In this document: piece after piece, positions 27,473-38,000 of the stretch
How positions within the stretch are numbered: position 1 is the stretch's first letter
How the letters are laid out: each line of letters begins with the position of its first letter
Source of the DNA: Leptospira perolatii
GTDB lineage: Bacteria > Spirochaetota > Leptospiria > Leptospirales > Leptospiraceae
DNA: 64,000 bases
Direction of reading: 5' to 3'
NCBI RefSeq assembly: GCF_002811875.1
Contig: NZ_NPDZ01000003.1
Coordinates: 62,001-126,000, forward strand
The notes under the pieces: model-generated
Told to the model about the DNA's origin: nothing
What the model saw: the letters and a program-made list of their open reading frames with translations, nothing else
The model's database searches: none
Position numbers and translations under genes: made by a program

Positions 27473-28612
27473 TTGAAGCGAAATTTGACGATCATCCTCT
27501 TTCTTTTCTGTTCTTGTCTCAAGGTACATCTGAACCCTTTTGACACAACTACCTCGCAAGGGCTTTTGTTATACGAAATCATGGGATCGCAAACTCGTTA
27601 TCTGGCCGTCGGAGCAAACTGCGCTTCTTGGGTATCACCTGACGGTGTTAGCTGGGACAGGCCTCCTAATACAGCGTTTCCTGGATGTACATTTGTTCCA
27701 GGAGGTCCTTCGAACGGTAGTTTGAATGGAGCGATCTATTTCAACGGGCAATTTATTGTAGTAGGTAGCACTAGTGGTTCGGGTGGTTGCGGTATCTGGA
27801 CGAGTCCCGATGCGTACACTTGGACTCAGAGAACTTGCGATATTATAGGCGGGACCCCAACTGCACTGTTTACACTTACCATCGTCGGAACCGAAGTGAT
27901 TGCTGGCGGATCGGTAAATTCTAGCGGAGATTGTTCTTTCCAAAAATCCTCAGGCGATCTTTCTAAATGGACCCAAGTGCTGCACACTGCTTGCGGATCT
28001 CAGAGTATTGCGTCTATGGCAGTTTCCGGAACCACACTTCTTTCATCAGAATTTTTGAATGTGATGGAGCCTAGCCCTCCCACAAATCTAGTCCCGAATG
28101 ACGCGATTTTTCTCTCTTCCAATTCCGGATCCACTTGGGTAGCAGGGACTGCGCCTACGAATATGGCGTTTTTCAATATCATTCCTGGAGCGAATGGAAG
28201 AATACTTGCCTTTGGAGAAGTCGTAACTCGGACAGGCGGACTTTCATTTTCGGACACCGCAGGTAGTACTTGGAATACACCAGCTACTGTTGCGGTCTCG
28301 GGAGCTACTATTTCCGGTGGAACAGTCCTCGGAAACACCTTCGTAGGTGTAGGCGGAAATTGTGATTTGGTAATGTCAATGGACAATGGTCAAAGTTTTC
28401 AGCCATTTACTACAATGGGCTCAGGATGTAGTGGTGTGAACTGGTCTCCAATCGTTGTAAATCCGATCACCGGTGTTTTTGTGGCCGCCGGAAATCTTGG
28501 AACCCCATCCACTGAAGTATTCGCGATGTCTACTTCAGGTCTTAACGGCACATGGACGATTACTACTTTAGCAAATACTAATTATATTCTTGGAATGACA
28601 GTTAGACCGTAA
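27473..28612 (+). CDS. Asp-box (BNR/sialidase-like) beta-propeller lipoprotein
   Basis: This 379-residue protein starts at a TTG with GGAG 8 bases upstream. The signal peptide ends LFCSC, a lipobox. The mature part carries about seven degenerate Asp-box-like turns, each with an S-x-D/N-x-G-x-x-W pattern: WVSPDGVSW, WTSPDAYTW, LSSNSGSTW, FSDTAGSTW, MSMDNGQSF. This predicts a propeller of the sialidase/photosystem-assembly type, without visible sialidase catalytic residues. Function is unknown; ligand or host-component binding is an inference. A bidirectional terminator follows. Confidence 0.7.
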   Translation: MKRNLTIILFLFCSCLKVHLNPFDTTTSQGLLLYEIMGSQTRYLAVGANCASWVSPDGVSWDRPPNTAFPGCTFVPGGPSNGSLNGAIYFNGQFIVVGSTSGSGGCGIWTSPDAYTWTQRTCDIIGGTPTALFTLTIVGTEVIAGGSVNSSGDCSFQKSSGDLSKWTQVLHTACGSQSIASMAVSGTTLLSSEFLNVMEPSPPTNLVPNDAIFLSSNSGSTWVAGTAPTNMAFFNIIPGANGRILAFGEVVTRTGGLSFSDTAGSTWNTPATVAVSGATISGGTVLGNTFVGVGGNCDLVMSMDNGQSFQPFTTMGSGCSGVNWSPIVVNPITGVFVAAGNLGTPSTEVFAMSTSGLNGTWTITTLANTNYILGMTVRP

Positions 28613-28658
28613 GACATTGTCTGGAAAGGCAGCTGACAGATGGAACGATCGGTGAGTC

Positions 28659-28696
28659 ATAAGACTGCAAAGCAAAAATTTGCTCCGCAGTCTTAT
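28659..28696. terminator. bidirectional intrinsic terminator
   Basis: ATAAGACTGC (28659-28668) pairs with GCAGTCTTAT (28687-28696), and an inner GCAAA/TTTGC stem extends it. It sits between the stops of two convergent lipoprotein genes (28612 and 28708), with T-rich sequence after it on the plus strand. Confidence 0.65.
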
Positions 28697-28707
28697 TTAT
28701 TACGAAC

Positions 28708-29046
28708 TTATAATACGAATGGGAAGATCACTGCATCAGGTTGCAGATCGCAGGTGATTCCGCCTATATCGGTCCCGGAAAGATTGATCAGCAAGGTGAT
28801 GCGGGCACAATCGTCTACATCTGATTTCAGATAATAACGATCCGGATTCACATTCGCCAAATCGGCTGCAAAGAACGGAAGAATTCCCAGGCTTCCAGAA
28901 GCTGCCGAGCCTAAAATTGCGTTCGTAACGATGGTGTCTTTTGCTTCGCGTCCGCTTACTCTTTTTGGATAAGCTAACCCTGCCCTATCCATCAGGATGC
29001 AGTTTACGAAAATGAGGAGGGGAAAAATGAGAGTGATTTTCTTCAT
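28708..29046 (-). CDS. small Leptospira-type lipoprotein (resembles the TIGR04452 group)
   Basis: This 112-residue protein has a signal peptide and lipobox (LLIFVNC, Cys about 16) followed by ILMDRAGLAYPKRVSGREAK. That stretch resembles, from memory, a paralogous lipoprotein group confined to Leptospira (TIGR04452). Near the C-terminus two Cys (DDC and GITC) flank a beta strand and may form a disulphide. The function is unknown. It converges with the Asp-box lipoprotein across a shared terminator. The family name needs an HMM check; lipoprotein status is more secure. Confidence 0.6.
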   Translation of the reverse strand: MKKITLIFPLLIFVNCILMDRAGLAYPKRVSGREAKDTIVTNAILGSAASGSLGILPFFAADLANVNPDRYYLKSDVDDCARITLLINLSGTDIGGITCDLQPDAVIFPFVL

Positions 29047-29336
29047 ACCGAATATGGCCTAAATTCAGAAATTTTCAACTTTTCGCTTAGTCTGTATTGA
29101 ACTTCAACAATTCAACAGCTGAGTAATTACACATGAAGCTCTCTTTTCGTCCATCCAAAATTTTGAAGGACCTCCCCTATATCCAAGAATTCCTTTAAAT
29201 GTAAACCGTTTGAACGAATTTTGTTCAACTCCTGAAAATGCTTCGGGGTTTTTCGCCTTGCGTCTATTAAGAGTGGACAAGTCCCCTCTCTTATCGAGTA
29301 TAATAGCGATATTAAATTCGCGCGGAGGATGCAAAT

Positions 29337-29645
29337 ATGGATCAGCAAGCTTTAAATATTATTAATGCATGTTTCGGGATTATTAAGACAGGGCAGGAAA
29401 TGAAGGAGGAAACAAGGGCAAAACTTTTGAAAGCATACCAGGATTTCTCCGCAAAGGGAGCCGCCGATATGTCTGAATCTTCGGTCCGAGTTCGCGACTT
29501 GGCGGATAAGTTTGTCACCGGTTTAGAAGAACTCGTTCACACTGCAGAAAAAGATTACGATGATATCAAGTTGAAAGTTCTAGAGGTCCAGGATCAAGTT
29601 TTCGCTTGGATGAAGGGGGAACACAGAAAGGATTATTCCATCTAA
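29337..29645 (+). CDS. phasin-like coiled-coil protein
   Basis: This 102-residue protein is almost entirely helical with an amphipathic heptad-like pattern: IINACFGIIKTGQEMKEETR, a short AKGAADMSESSVRVRDLADK turn, then a second helix. This resembles phasin-type proteins, which coat polyhydroxyalkanoate granules, and related small regulators. GGAGGA precedes the ATG. No PHA synthase gene lies in the window, so a granule role is not supported locally. Its stop is 4 bases from the stop of the superoxide dismutase gene on the other strand. Confidence 0.5.
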   Translation: MDQQALNIINACFGIIKTGQEMKEETRAKLLKAYQDFSAKGAADMSESSVRVRDLADKFVTGLEELVHTAEKDYDDIKLKVLEVQDQVFAWMKGEHRKDYSI

Positions 29646-29649
29646 TCGT

Positions 29650-30375
29650 TTACTTTCCAATTTTCGAAGCAGAGTAATATCTACTTTCTACATTTTCCCA
29701 ATTGATAATCGAAAGCACTGAGTCTACAAATCTGTCTCTTTGGTTTCGATACTTCAAGTAGTATGCATGTTCCCAAACGTCTATCACTAAAATAGGAATT
29801 ACTCCCCATTGAGTTAACCTTTCGTGATTCTCGCATTGTAGAACTGTCAGTGAGTTTGAATACGGTTGGAATCCAAGAATTCCCCATCCGTTCCCTTCGA
29901 TCGATTTTGCCACGGAAGACAATAGAAGTAGTAGCTTATCTAATGAACCAAAATCGGTTTCGATTTTTTTGAGCAAACTACCTTTCGGCTGTGTTTTCTT
30001 TTTCGTTAAATTTGTCCAAAAGATCGTATGCAGTACATGGCTGGAAAAGTGATATGCTAATTTCTTGGTCCAAACATCCAGTGCTGAAGTTTCATTCTTC
30101 TGCAACGCTTCTCTAATCATCTTGAGATCTTGGTTCGCGGATTTTACGGCTCCACCATGGTGAAACGTGTAATGAAGATGTACGGTTTCTGCATCCATAA
30201 CCGGTTCCAGAAAATCTTCTTTGTATGGAAGAGGTAGCTGTATAAAATTTCCTGAATCATCTGTAAGCCGATCAAAAGGCCAGGAAGCGTTTTCAACACC
30301 AGATAGCTGTTTGGCGGTGAAGGCAAGTGTAGCACCCGCGACGAGTCCTTGTTTTATAAAGTCCCTTCGTTTCAT
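29650..30375 (-). CDS. Tat-exported Fe/Mn superoxide dismutase-like protein
   Basis: This 241-residue protein begins with a twin-arginine signal (KRRDFIK plus a hydrophobic stretch to about residue 30), so it is exported folded to the periplasm. The metal ligands are conserved: His68 (LHYT), His116 (VLHT), Asp199 and His203 (DVWEHAYYLKYRNQR). The second-sphere gateway Tyr, normally in HHQTY or similar, is replaced: the segment reads HYTFHHGGAV, with Ala76 at that place. Activity may be changed. It lies 3 bases downstream of the DUF1272 gene and is probably translated from the same mRNA. Confidence 0.8.
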   Translation of the reverse strand: MKRRDFIKQGLVAGATLAFTAKQLSGVENASWPFDRLTDDSGNFIQLPLPYKEDFLEPVMDAETVHLHYTFHHGGAVKSANQDLKMIREALQKNETSALDVWTKKLAYHFSSHVLHTIFWTNLTKKKTQPKGSLLKKIETDFGSLDKLLLLLSSVAKSIEGNGWGILGFQPYSNSLTVLQCENHERLTQWGVIPILVIDVWEHAYYLKYRNQRDRFVDSVLSIINWENVESRYYSASKIGK

Positions 30376-30378
30376 TTT

Positions 30379-30687
30379 TTACCTTTTTTCCGGTGAGATC
30401 AGCCTGATCTCGTTTGCGAATCTTTCGTGCATTTTTGGATCGACCGGTTTATGCTTAATCTTGGTGCTTGCTGGATAGTGTTCTATATCGTTATTTCCAT
30501 TCCAATTCATACTAGGTCGGATTGGTCTTGGCATAAAGCCTCCTCCACAATTTGGGCAAACATTCCCTAGAACGGTCTCTACACAATCGACACAAAACGT
30601 GCATTCAAAGGAGCAAATCCTCGCGTCTATCGAATTCGGTGGCAGTTCTCGATTACAATTTTCGCAGGTAGGTCTAAGTTCCAGCAT
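30379..30687 (-). CDS. DUF1272 zinc-ribbon protein
   Basis: This 102-residue protein matches DUF1272: MLELRPTCENCNRELPP, then ARICSFECTFCVDCVETVLG and VCPNCGGGFMPRP. It has four CxxC-type pairs able to hold two zinc ions. The family has no assigned function and is often next to unrelated metabolic genes. Here it is the first gene of an operon with the exported superoxide dismutase. The C-terminal 45 residues are basic and unusual in length for the family. Confidence 0.8.
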   Translation of the reverse strand: MLELRPTCENCNRELPPNSIDARICSFECTFCVDCVETVLGNVCPNCGGGFMPRPIRPSMNWNGNNDIEHYPASTKIKHKPVDPKMHERFANEIRLISPEKR

Positions 30688-30758
30688 AAGGATTCACTCC
30701 TTGTGTTTTTCACTGATATACATTCACAGTTGATGTTAAACGAAAAACAAAATCTTAC

Positions 30759-31424
30759 TTATTGTTTAGCCAATTGTAGAAAATCGCCTTTTCCGTTTTC
30801 GTAGACCGCGTCTCGTAAAACGTTAGATAGCCGAAGTGATACCTTCGACTTCGGCTCGATATCGACCGCTTCTAATTTAGGGAACGGTTTGTTGTCCATG
30901 TAAACGCTCGCAACTTCGATTTTCAGTTTCGTTTTAGAATCGTTTACTAGGTTCATTCCTAAAGTAAATTCGTCTATGTTTATCGTGCTCCAATATTTCT
31001 CTTTGATCGCTGTTTTCAAAGAGTTAAACGACTCGCTACTTAAATAAAGTCCGACTTTGATTTTATCAGCTACCTTGACAGTTATGTTTAGAAGTCCAGG
31101 TTGCGGCTTAAATTCCTTATCCTCTAACTTGACCATTGGGATCTTAATCGATGCTTCGAAAAAGTTTTCGTATTCTTGTTTGGTGCATCTTGCATCTTTC
31201 AAATCCTTAAACTGTTGCCCGATCGTTTTGATTAGAAATTCTTTATCTTCTTCGCATTGTTCTTGGGAAGAAACTCCGAATTTAAGTGAAGAATTCGCGT
31301 AGACTGTTTTATTAGATTTGGAGCTAGCGATATCTAAAATATCGGAAACAAAGATCTCACCGGTGATTGAATACTTGCAAAGAAGGGTCGCCAACGCAAC
31401 CAGGGTGAGAACTGCGAAAAGCAT
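30759..31424 (-). CDS. hypothetical anchored lipoprotein-like protein
   Basis: I do not recognise this protein with confidence. From the ATG at 31424 (221 residues) it begins with a hydrophobic stretch ending TLLC (Cys about 16), followed by KYSITGEIFVSDILDIAS, so lipid anchoring is likely; starting at 31496 would add 24 polar residues. The mature part alternates beta strands and one helix, with two Cys (EQCEED and DARC) that could pair. It is transcribed divergently from recC. No function is assigned. Confidence 0.5.
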   Translation of the reverse strand: MLFAVLTLVALATLLCKYSITGEIFVSDILDIASSKSNKTVYANSSLKFGVSSQEQCEEDKEFLIKTIGQQFKDLKDARCTKQEYENFFEASIKIPMVKLEDKEFKPQPGLLNITVKVADKIKVGLYLSSESFNSLKTAIKEKYWSTINIDEFTLGMNLVNDSKTKLKIEVASVYMDNKPFPKLEAVDIEPKSKVSLRLSNVLRDAVYENGKGDFLQLAKQ

Positions 31425-31660
31425 TTTTGAACTTAACCTCGAACTACTTCTGAATCGAGCGATTTGAATTTCCTTTGAATCGAGTTTTTCATTCATATCA
31501 AATACGTAGCCTTTCTAAAGATCGCCAAAGCATAGACAAAAAGGAAAAGTCTGCAATCATCTTTTACGCCGATGCAAAACTTTGCAAAAAGCCTGAGAGT
31601 TTTTGGGAAAAATCTCTTTTCGCGTTGCCTATAAGTTACAAGATTGTGTTCGAATCATTT

Positions 31661-34600
31661 ATGCCAATTGTCGTTCACAGCTCAGACGATCTGTCAGTTT
31701 TAGCTTCGACCTTACTTCAGCTGATTCATACCGAATCGGTCGAGCAGAAGGGTCTGCACTCGCCTGTAATCGTTATACCGAATCTGACAATGGAAACCTG
31801 GCTTTCTCTAGAATTTGCGAAATCAGCTGAAGTAACTGCGAGTATACGATTTCTATTTTTCGAAAAAGCAATCTCTGAACTTTTTATTCGAAAGTTTAAA
31901 AGTACGGAAGATTCTTGGAAGGAATTCCTTCAGCCGAGGGAAATCCAACTGTTTATCTATTCGTTTTTGATCGCTCATCCGGATTTGGTCCAAAAATACG
32001 AATCTTTAAATAGATATCTATTGCCGGAAGGTAGGGAAAAAGCGGACCCGGTGCGAATCTTCGACCTCGCGGCTAGAATCTCGAAATATTTTAAAGACTA
32101 TGAGTTGCACAGACAAGATTGGATTCGAAACTGGCTTGGAAAAGATTACGAAATCTTAAAGCTTTCTGAAGAAGAACTCCGAGAATCAGAAGCTACTAAG
32201 TCCGAAACTTTTTTCTTAGAAAAGGAAATCTATTCCCAGGTCACAGCTTTTTTGGGATCCAAAGGTCGTGAGACCTTGCTCCAATCAGCGATGAAGGTTT
32301 TTGGATCAAAAGATAGGACGAATCTTCCGGATGCAAAAAACCCTCAGGAAAACTTTTATATATTCGGTTTGTCTCAATTTGCTCCTGCTTATATAGCAAT
32401 GTTCCGGAACCGATTTCCTGAATTGAATGTGCACGTATTTCAGTTCGGTTTTCCAGGACTGGACCATGCCGAGGATTCTGGATTCAAGAGAACAACTTGT
32501 CGAAGCTGGTCACAGCCTTTCCTGGTGGTTCAGAAAAATTGGAAATTAGCCGGTGCTCATTTTATCAAATATACTCCGGACCGTTCCCCAAGATCTTCCA
32601 ACCTGAGATCCTTTCAAAGGTATCTGTTAGGAGAATCGGAACCGCTAAAAAATGAAATTGAGTCCAAAGCGATTCCTATAACAGGCAAAAAACAGCCGGC
32701 CGACGGAAGTATTTTGGTCCTGGAAACGCCAGGAAAATTTAGGGAAGTGGAGTCAATCTATCATAGTATATTAGCAAAACTAGATGCAGATGACCACTTG
32801 AAACTAACCGAGATCGGAATTTTCTGCACGAATCTCGCGGAGTACCGAGCCGCAATCGAGTTTTCTTTCGAAGGTGGAATCATGGCATTGGTACAAGAGG
32901 GAGAAAAGCAGAGTATCCGGAAAAAAACCATTCCTTATACGATCCGAGATTTGACTGTGGCAGAGACTAGTTCCTATATGAAGGGGATTCTCTCCATATT
33001 TATGCTCTTGCTTTCTGGAAAAAATAGATCGAATCTATTTGCACTATATCGCAATCCTTGTTTTCAAAATCGTTGGAAAATCAATTCGTCTTTTGTGGAT
33101 CACTGCATCGAATATGCAAAAGATCTAAATCTTTTTCTGGATACTGATGATGAAAATATAAAGGAGCCGTTTTCCTTTGGCTCTGGTTTTTTAAGACTAG
33201 CTCTTGGAGAAATTTTGCCTCAATGGGCTGAAAAAGAAATAGGAATATCTCCTTTCGAACAAAATGAGCCTATGATCGAAAAGTGGATTCATATTTGGAT
33301 CTCCTTGAACCAAAAGCTAGCCGAATTCCAGCAAGTGCTTGCAGATCCAAATGTAAAGACGGAGATTTTTTTGGAGTCATTTCAAGGACTCCTCTCCTCC
33401 ACCCTTTTGCCCGACCAAGCTAGCGAAATCGAAATTGAATCTGAGGTAGATTCAGTTCTATTTAGATTGAGAGATATAGATTGGGATCCAAAAACCGAAG
33501 AGGATAGAATTCATTTTTTGGAAACTTACTTATTGGAATCCGTATCCGGACTTCCGATTCGAAAAGGGAAATATTTGACGGACGGAATTACGATCTCGGC
33601 TCTACAGCCAATGCGTCCGATTCCATTCAAACATATTTATATTCTGGGAATGGGAGAAGGATTATTTCCTGGATCGGAGGATAGATCCGCTTTCAATCTG
33701 CGTTACCTTTCGCCTAGAGAAAGCGATATTACTGCAAAGCAAGCCGACGAATCTTTGTTATACGAAACCATCCTTTCCGCGAAGGAGTCTCTGACCTTTT
33801 CTTTTGTGAATCAGGATATCGGAAAAGACGAAGAGTTGGCTCCGTCATCCTCTTTAGTGCAGATCGAGCAAGCCTTAAAGGAGCATATACTTTCGGATGG
33901 AGAAAAGATTAGAGTTCGCATCCCGCTCAGTAAAAGCAGCAAGTCGTACTTTGAATCCTCACAAGGGATTCAGGAAATCTTTAAGAAAACCTACGATATT
34001 TCGGCCTCCCTAGTTTATGGGCCTTTGGAGACTCGACAGAAATATTGTGAACAGATAATAAACTTCGGTCTTTCAAGTTCGGCCCCGATCTCGAGAAGCG
34101 CATCCGAAGTATCTATCGATTTATCGGACCTAGTCAAATTTTGGAACTCCCCTCTTTCGCATAGGCTGCAAAAGAAATTCGGAATGTATGTAGAGGATGC
34201 AGAGGAAACTGAGAATATTTCCTGGGAACCGTTTCGCCTAGAATCCAGGGAAAATTATCTTTTTCGACAAGAGTTTTGGTCAGAAGCATTAGATCGTATC
34301 ACACGGGAAAAATCAGATTCCAAATTAGTAGGAATATTCTCCGACGCTTTTACGAATGCGTGCAGTAGATTTACTCGGGAGGGTCGTATCCCCAAAGGAA
34401 TTTTTGGTGAAATCGAAATCGAAGACCTTGAGAGCCAATATAAGTCTTTGGTTGAGTCTCTTGATCCTTTACTTAGCGGATGCGAGTACTTCGATGCCAT
34501 CGTTTTCGGTGAAAAAGAAAGGTCCGGAAGTATATTAAGAATTAATGAACCTCTAATAGAATCTGATGTATTGCAAAAAGTTGTTCTCACAGGAGAAAAA

Positions 34601-35089
34601 AAAGGTATTTTCTATCAGCCTGTGGAGCGTAAGTTCCTTTTATTTTACCCGTTTCATTCTTCCAAGTTCAGAAATTACTTCGAGCCATTCTTGGTTGCAA
34701 GTCTGATGTTCCAATTTCGACAGCAGTTAAATCGGGAATTCGATTCGATAGAAGTTTTGTTCGCCTACGGAGATAAGCTGAAACAGGTGAGAATCGGAGG
34801 AGAACAGGAGCAACGAATTGCGATACTCGAAGAGACGATTCGATTTTATTTCCTACAAGATCCAGTTCTAGTGAGTGCAGATCTTTGGGAAGACTTTACT
34901 AAGGCTAAGTTAGCGCAAAAAGATCCGGAAATCTTCATGCGCTGGTGCAGGTCGGCCATTTTGGAATCTAGTTCAGACTATTTGAATTCTTCTCTGCGAA
35001 TATTGCCCAGACCTTGGGAATATCTTTCCGAAACTGGATACTCGATTGCGCAAAAAATTTATTCTCCATTGGAAAGTTTGATTTCATGA
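31661..35089 (+). CDS. recC: exodeoxyribonuclease V gamma chain
   Basis: RecC is the inactive helicase-like subunit that scans for Chi and holds the RecBCD complex together. The 1142-residue product begins MPIVVHSSDDLSVLASTLLQ, aligning with the canonical RecC start; the frame is open back to 31475, but that 62-residue extension has no counterpart. Recognisable parts include IVIPNLTMETWLSLEFAK, FIFGLSQFAPAYI-type sequence and ISALQPMRPIPFKHIYILGMGEGLFPG in the C-terminal half. Its stop overlaps the recB start as ATGA. The Chi-recognition channel cannot be judged from sequence alone. Confidence 0.9.
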   Translation: MPIVVHSSDDLSVLASTLLQLIHTESVEQKGLHSPVIVIPNLTMETWLSLEFAKSAEVTASIRFLFFEKAISELFIRKFKSTEDSWKEFLQPREIQLFIYSFLIAHPDLVQKYESLNRYLLPEGREKADPVRIFDLAARISKYFKDYELHRQDWIRNWLGKDYEILKLSEEELRESEATKSETFFLEKEIYSQVTAFLGSKGRETLLQSAMKVFGSKDRTNLPDAKNPQENFYIFGLSQFAPAYIAMFRNRFPELNVHVFQFGFPGLDHAEDSGFKRTTCRSWSQPFLVVQKNWKLAGAHFIKYTPDRSPRSSNLRSFQRYLLGESEPLKNEIESKAIPITGKKQPADGSILVLETPGKFREVESIYHSILAKLDADDHLKLTEIGIFCTNLAEYRAAIEFSFEGGIMALVQEGEKQSIRKKTIPYTIRDLTVAETSSYMKGILSIFMLLLSGKNRSNLFALYRNPCFQNRWKINSSFVDHCIEYAKDLNLFLDTDDENIKEPFSFGSGFLRLALGEILPQWAEKEIGISPFEQNEPMIEKWIHIWISLNQKLAEFQQVLADPNVKTEIFLESFQGLLSSTLLPDQASEIEIESEVDSVLFRLRDIDWDPKTEEDRIHFLETYLLESVSGLPIRKGKYLTDGITISALQPMRPIPFKHIYILGMGEGLFPGSEDRSAFNLRYLSPRESDITAKQADESLLYETILSAKESLTFSFVNQDIGKDEELAPSSSLVQIEQALKEHILSDGEKIRVRIPLSKSSKSYFESSQGIQEIFKKTYDISASLVYGPLETRQKYCEQIINFGLSSSAPISRSASEVSIDLSDLVKFWNSPLSHRLQKKFGMYVEDAEETENISWEPFRLESRENYLFRQEFWSEALDRITREKSDSKLVGIFSDAFTNACSRFTREGRIPKGIFGEIEIEDLESQYKSLVESLDPLLSGCEYFDAIVFGEKERSGSILRINEPLIESDVLQKVVLTGEKKGIFYQPVERKFLLFYPFHSSKFRNYFEPFLVASLMFQFRQQLNREFDSIEVLFAYGDKLKQVRIGGEQEQRIAILEETIRFYFLQDPVLVSADLWEDFTKAKLAQKDPEIFMRWCRSAILESSSDYLNSSLRILPRPWEYLSETGYSIAQKIYSPLESLIS

Positions 35090-38000
35090 AGGAGAATTTG
35101 TCAGGAGGCAAAGTTGAACTCCCGAATTCGTTCGCTTCCGAAATTGATACCACCAAACACGGATTTATCGAAGCTTCTGCCGGAACTGGAAAGACTTTTA
35201 CGATCGTGTTTCTCGTAATCAAAATATTAAGAGAACTCTTTTTCTCCGAGGGGGAAACCGACAAACCCCTGGAAAATAGAACCGGGATAGAGTCCTTCCT
35301 AGTTCTAACTTTCACTGAAAAGGCAGCCTCTGAACTTCGCTCCAGAATACGACAAGGAATCGAACAATGGATTCAGACTTTAGAGCAGGAACATCGGAGA
35401 ATGAATCCTACTGACTCGGAAGCTTTTGCAGCAATTGAAAGAGAAAGGGAGTACTTTCAATTGCAACGAAGAAAATTGGATCAGGCGTTTATCTCTACGA
35501 TCCACGGCTTTTGCCAGAGAATATTAAGCGAATATCCTTTGGAGACTGGATATCCGCAAATCTCTAGCCTTGTCCCGGAAAATACTCCTGCGGAAGAAGT
35601 ATTGTTTCTCAACATGAGAGAAGAGTGGGCTCCCCTATTCAAAAAAGAACAAGCAAAGTCTTTGGTTTCCACTCTTAGAAATCGATTTGATCGAGGCGGT
35701 CTAAAAGGACAGGGCACAACCTGGGAGCAAAATCTTTTAAGACTGGCGGTTTTGAAGGCCGCCGGACGTGCATCCCTCGAAATCTTCCCGAAAGAAGTAA
35801 ATCAAGAACTGCAAAAGGCAATCACTGACCAATTAACCGAATGTAAAAAACGATTCTCTGAATTCAGGACGAAACAAGACAGGATTTATTCCCTGATAGA
35901 TAAATCCTTAAAGGGTAAATTAGAAAAGAATACTGTAGAATTTCAAGATTTACTCACTCGCTTTGAAGACCTGCTTGAAACTGAAAATTTTGCCGAATTC
36001 GAAGGAATAAGGACCAAGTTCGATGAGAAAAAAAGAACTGTCCAAAAGATAGATTTGTACGGGATAGATTCGTTTTTTCTTAACGAAGAGATCTTTCCGG
36101 ATGCAAAAAACTTGAATGAATATCCGGAATACCAAAAATCTTTTCGAGTTCTTGCACAGACTTACTTTTCGATACTAAATCCTTCCTCCTACTCGATTGC
36201 TAGAATGGCCGAAACAGTACAAATCGAAGCAGGCGCACTTAAGAACAGATTGAATCAGATTACATTCAACGATATGATTCACAATCTCGCGGGTTCATTG
36301 TCCTCAAATGTTCTACTACAAACGCTCCGAAGCAGATTCAGGTTCGGAATTATAGACGAATTTCAAGATACAGACTCGGATCAATATTCAATTTTCAGAA
36401 AAATCTTTTTGGAAAATCCGCAAACCGATGAACTCAGAAACCTTTTTCTGATCGGGGACCCCAAACAGTCGATTTACGGATTTAGAGGTGCGGATATCGG
36501 TACTTATCTTTCTGCAAAGTCAGAGTTTGAAACCGTATTTAAGGAAAAGGCAGTTGTATACAAGCCACTGAGCATAAACTACCGTTCGCTTCCTGGTTTG
36601 ATCTATTCTTGCAATTCACTTTTTTCGGAAACGAATAGTGATTGGTTTCCAATTGCAGAATCCGGTTTTACACATCGGATTTCATTTACCGAAGTTAATC
36701 CTGCTCGATCCGGTTCTAGCAAATCCAGATTGTTTAGCGATCAAAGCGACAGAGGATCCCTGAACGCTTACAAGTTGTCTTTTTCTAACAACCAAGATAT
36801 TTTGAAAAAAGAAATGGCTTCCTTTATCGCAAAGGAAATCCTGCATCTTTTATCAGAAAAATCAAAATTAAGAATTCATAAAGAATCTAGTGATAAAAAA
36901 TCGAATGGATCTAAGCCCACTTTTAGAGACTTCACTGTTCTGATTCGGGAATCCTCCGATGCCTCTCCTTTAGAAGCCGCTTTTTCGGAGGCAGGAATTC
37001 CCTATCATTATTATAAAAAAACAGGCCTTTTTGCGAGCGAAGAAGCGTTTCGATTCAGGTCGATACTTGCCTCGATTGGAGAGCAAGGCAGCCCTGATTC
37101 TTTCAGAAAACTGATACTTTCGGATCTGTTCGATGTGTCGGTAAAGGACCTAGATGGTTATTCTGAATATTCTTTTGATTCGAAAGAAAAAAGACTGATC
37201 GAATCTTGGAGATCCTTGGCGAAAAGAAGGGATTTTGCGAAGCTCTTTAAATCCTTACTGACTGAAACGAAATTGCCTTCTCCTCACCCTAAGTTACCGA
37301 AAGAAGCATGGGAAAGAAGGAATTCCAACTATCGGCAACTAAGTTCTATTTTGCTCGAGCAAGCTAGTTCGCAAAATCTGGACTTCGAGGGGGTCCTTCG
37401 ATATCTCGACCAAAAGTGTTCGGGAGGATCAGAAGCCGACGAAACTTTCTTTGAATCAGAATTCGAAGAAGAGGCAGTCAGAATCATGACGATTCACGCT
37501 AGCAAAGGCTTGGAGTTCCCTTTCGTATTTCTAATGGGTGGGTTCTCTAAATACGGAAAGAAGAACAATTTTTACACGGAGTACAAAAGGCAGGATCTTT
37601 TAAAGGACGGGACTCTCAAAAGTGTGAGAGTACTGGATTTGGATCTAAACAATGCAGATGCTCATCTCGCCCGTGAAAAGAACGAAGATAAACGATTGTA
37701 TTACGTGGCAGTGACCCGCGCGATGTACAAGTTCTATTTTCCGTTGTTAAGCGAAAAGGCGAATCGACCTTTGGATCTTTTTTATGATGCTTTTCAAAAT
37801 ATGAAAGTCGGAGCAAATACCGATGCCAACTTTGCGGAGATAGAGAAACAAGAAGAAGGCGACAATTATTTTGTGAAGCGATGGGGTTCACCTGAGTCAT
37901 TGCTTTCCAAAAAAGAATCGATCAAGGAAAAGAATGTCGAGGTCGCGGACCAGCATCTACCTTTTGGTGCCAGGGATGTGTATTCTTGGCCAAAGAACGT

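Noticed and set aside
29104..29348. Two overlapping ORFs on the minus strand before the phasin-like gene
   Set aside because: No ribosome site or domain, unlike amino-acid use, and they overlap the phasin-like start.
31573..31584. GCAAA-ac-TTTGC near recC as an SOS box
   Set aside because: Spacing and half-sites do not fit the known TTTGN5CAAA consensus, and it lies within open reading sequence before the start.
31475..31660. N-terminal extension of recC
   Set aside because: The RecC homology starts at MPIVVHSS; the extension has no counterpart and overlaps the divergent gene's leader.
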